DNA of 6,674 nucleotides, taken from NCBI GenBank assembly GCA_005798925.1, contig SYID01000019.1:1-6674 (forward strand), read 5' to 3'. The position numbers were made by a program, and so were the translations under genes. The notes beneath the pieces are model-generated. The model had not been told where the DNA came from and made no database searches. It worked only from the letters and a program-made list of their open reading frames with translations. Source of the DNA: Verrucomicrobiota bacterium (GTDB taxonomy: Bacteria; Verrucomicrobiota; Verrucomicrobiia; Opitutales; UBA953). Positions within the stretch are counted from its first letter, which is position 1. The number at the start of each line of letters is the position of its first letter. Shown here one piece after another: positions 6,061 through 6,674 of this stretch.

Positions 6061-6399
6061 ATGGCCGACCTGGAACATAACTTCGCCCTCCCGCTGTGGG
6101 CGCTCATCGACCAGGCCAAGGTCGAAGCCGGCAAGTCCGACATGCGCGGGCTCGCCAAGGAGCTCGGCAAGTGGCTGGCGCACAACTTCGACGTCGACCA
6201 CAAGGGCGTGGCGATCGAGGAGCCCTCGGGGACCGAACCTGGCGCGATGCCGATGTTCGTCGTGGCCGGCGTCCGGCAGGAACAGTGGCATGTGATGGTC
6301 GCGCTCGCCCAGAGCCGCGACTGCCCGCTCTTCGTGGTGCTCCCGACGGAGAGCGGCGCCTTCCGGCTCCAGCAGCTGAACGTCCCGAAGCCGGAATGA
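6061..6399 (+). CDS. Conserved-looking 112-residue protein, function unknown
   Basis: I do not recognise this protein. It is soluble, with no signal peptide or membrane span. The N-terminal 42 residues look helical (P-L-W-A-L-I-D-Q-A-K, then L-A-K-E-L-G-K-W-L-A). The C-terminal half alternates short strands: M-P-M-F-V-V-A-G (63-70), W-H-V-M-V-A-L (76-82), P-L-F-V-V-L-P (89-95) and F-R-L-Q-Q-L (101-106). This suggests a small alpha/beta fold. It starts 21 bases after the purA-like stop on the same strand, so it is probably cotranscribed. The 15 bases before its ATG (TCCGCCGCCGCGCCG) hold no Shine-Dalgarno; the next in-frame ATG, at 6142, would remove most of the helical part. Its stop directly abuts the stop of the convergent deacetylase-family gene. 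The structured sequence and codon register shared with the upstream genes support it being real. Confidence 0.72.
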   Translation: MADLEHNFALPLWALIDQAKVEAGKSDMRGLAKELGKWLAHNFDVDHKGVAIEEPSGTEPGAMPMFVVAGVRQEQWHVMVALAQSRDCPLFVVLPTESGAFRLQQLNVPKPE

Positions 6400-6402
6400 T
6401 CA
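6397..6402. other. Shared palindromic stop TGATCA of two convergent genes
   Basis: TGA (6397-6399) ends the plus-strand 112-residue gene, and TCA (6400-6402), which reads TGA on the minus strand, ends the deacetylase-family gene. Together they form the palindrome TGATCA with no base between the genes, so any terminator for either transcript must lie inside the opposing coding sequence. Confidence 0.85.
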
Positions 6403-6674
6403 GGCCGCGAACGCCTCGACGGTCTCGAGGTGGAGTTCGGCGACCTGCCGCAGCGTCAGCCCGCCCCACTTATAGCCGCCGGCGAGGGCGAAGACGTGCG
6501 GGATCTTCCGAGCCCGGGCCCATTGGACGACGCGCTTCTCCCGCTTCAGGATCATCTCCTTGGTGATGCCCTTCATGCCACCGGCCTTCTCGTAGGTGTC
6601 CATGCCGGCGTTGTAGATGAGGAAGTCCACCCGCTCCAGGGCGTTCAAGGCCTCCTCGACGTGCTCGAGGTAGC
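6400..6674 (-). CDS. Histone-deacetylase-superfamily metal hydrolase (C-terminal part)
   Basis: Partial: the frame is open to the right edge, so the true start lies outside; 90 residues are visible and no internal start should be used. The fragment matches the end of the HDAC/AcuC/acetylpolyamine amidohydrolase fold. F-L-I-Y-N-A-G-M-D-T-Y (17-27 of the fragment) corresponds to the L-Y-x-A-G-x-D motif, with Asp25 as the expected third zinc ligand. F-A-L-A-G-G-Y (61-67) is the G-G-Y motif, with Tyr67 as the transition-state tyrosine. Between them, I-T-K-E-M-I-L-K-R-E and W-A-R-A-R-K-I-P-H-V are family-typical, and the protein ends V-A-E-L-H-L-E-T-V-E. Such enzymes remove acetyl groups from lysine, polyamines or small molecules; the substrate cannot be told from this piece. 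The first two zinc ligands and the His-His pair lie beyond the window. It is convergent with the 112-residue gene. Confidence 0.83.
   Translation of the reverse strand, partial: YLEHVEEALNALERVDFLIYNAGMDTYEKAGGMKGITKEMILKREKRVVQWARARKIPHVFALAGGYKWGGLTLRQVAELHLETVEAFAA

Noticed and set aside
2992..6291. A 1099-codon open frame on the minus strand across the TPR gene, the purA-like gene and part of the 112-residue gene.
   Set aside because: Its codons are in exact register with the sense codons of all three plus-strand genes, so it stays open simply because these genes avoid TTA, CTA and TCA, as GC-rich genomes do. Its product is a low-complexity mix rich in Gly, Ala, Val, Glu, Asp and Arg with no recognisable fold, whereas the plus-strand frames hold clear PurA and TPR motifs.
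1..6674. Signs of a mobile element, defence island, CRISPR array or tRNA/rRNA gene.
   Set aside because: I found no transposase, integrase, terminal repeats, regularly spaced repeats or tRNA-like sequence; codon and base use look even across the window.

Overview
This GC-rich, densely packed window carries chromosomal housekeeping genes, with no RNA gene, CRISPR array, insertion sequence or phage feature visible. LpxI-type lipid A synthesis points to a Gram-negative, LPS-bearing bacterium. The protein style (GTG starts, Shine-Dalgarno-poor leaders, a small bacterial SET protein, a cytosolic TPR protein) reminds me of Verrucomicrobiota, perhaps Opitutaceae. That placement is an impression from memory, not something the sequence proves.

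Layout: (1) 2-412 (+) is the C-terminal half of LpxI, cut by the left edge. (2) 426-689 (-) is an 87-residue single-span membrane protein convergent with lpxI. (3) 690-752 is a short divergent control region with three CTTTAC-like repeats. (4) 753-2973 (+) is a tight three-gene unit, panB-gpsA-SET, in which both junctions are 4-base ATGA overlaps. It joins pantothenate/CoA synthesis, glycerol-3-phosphate synthesis for phospholipids, and a protein-lysine methyltransferase-like protein of unknown target. (5) 3025-4428 (+) is a cytosolic TPR protein. (6) 4492-6039 (+) is an enlarged, divergent adenylosuccinate synthetase, preceded by an 8-bp hairpin. (7) 6061-6399 (+) is a 112-residue protein I do not recognise. 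(8) 6400-6674 (-) is the C-terminal end of a histone-deacetylase-superfamily hydrolase, cut by the right edge, whose stop codon abuts that of the 112-residue gene.

lpxI, panB, gpsA and purA serve core envelope, cofactor and nucleotide metabolism. The points most worth a second look are the SET methyltransferase coupled to panB-gpsA, the PurA-like enzyme (about 83 residues longer than the E. coli enzyme and lacking an IMP-contacting arginine in my alignment), the small unknown gene behind it, and the presence of a SET protein and an HDAC-fold protein in one neighbourhood. No stretch of 300 bases lacks a gene. Several very long antisense frames, one of about 3.3 kb, are explained by codon bias and are rejected.
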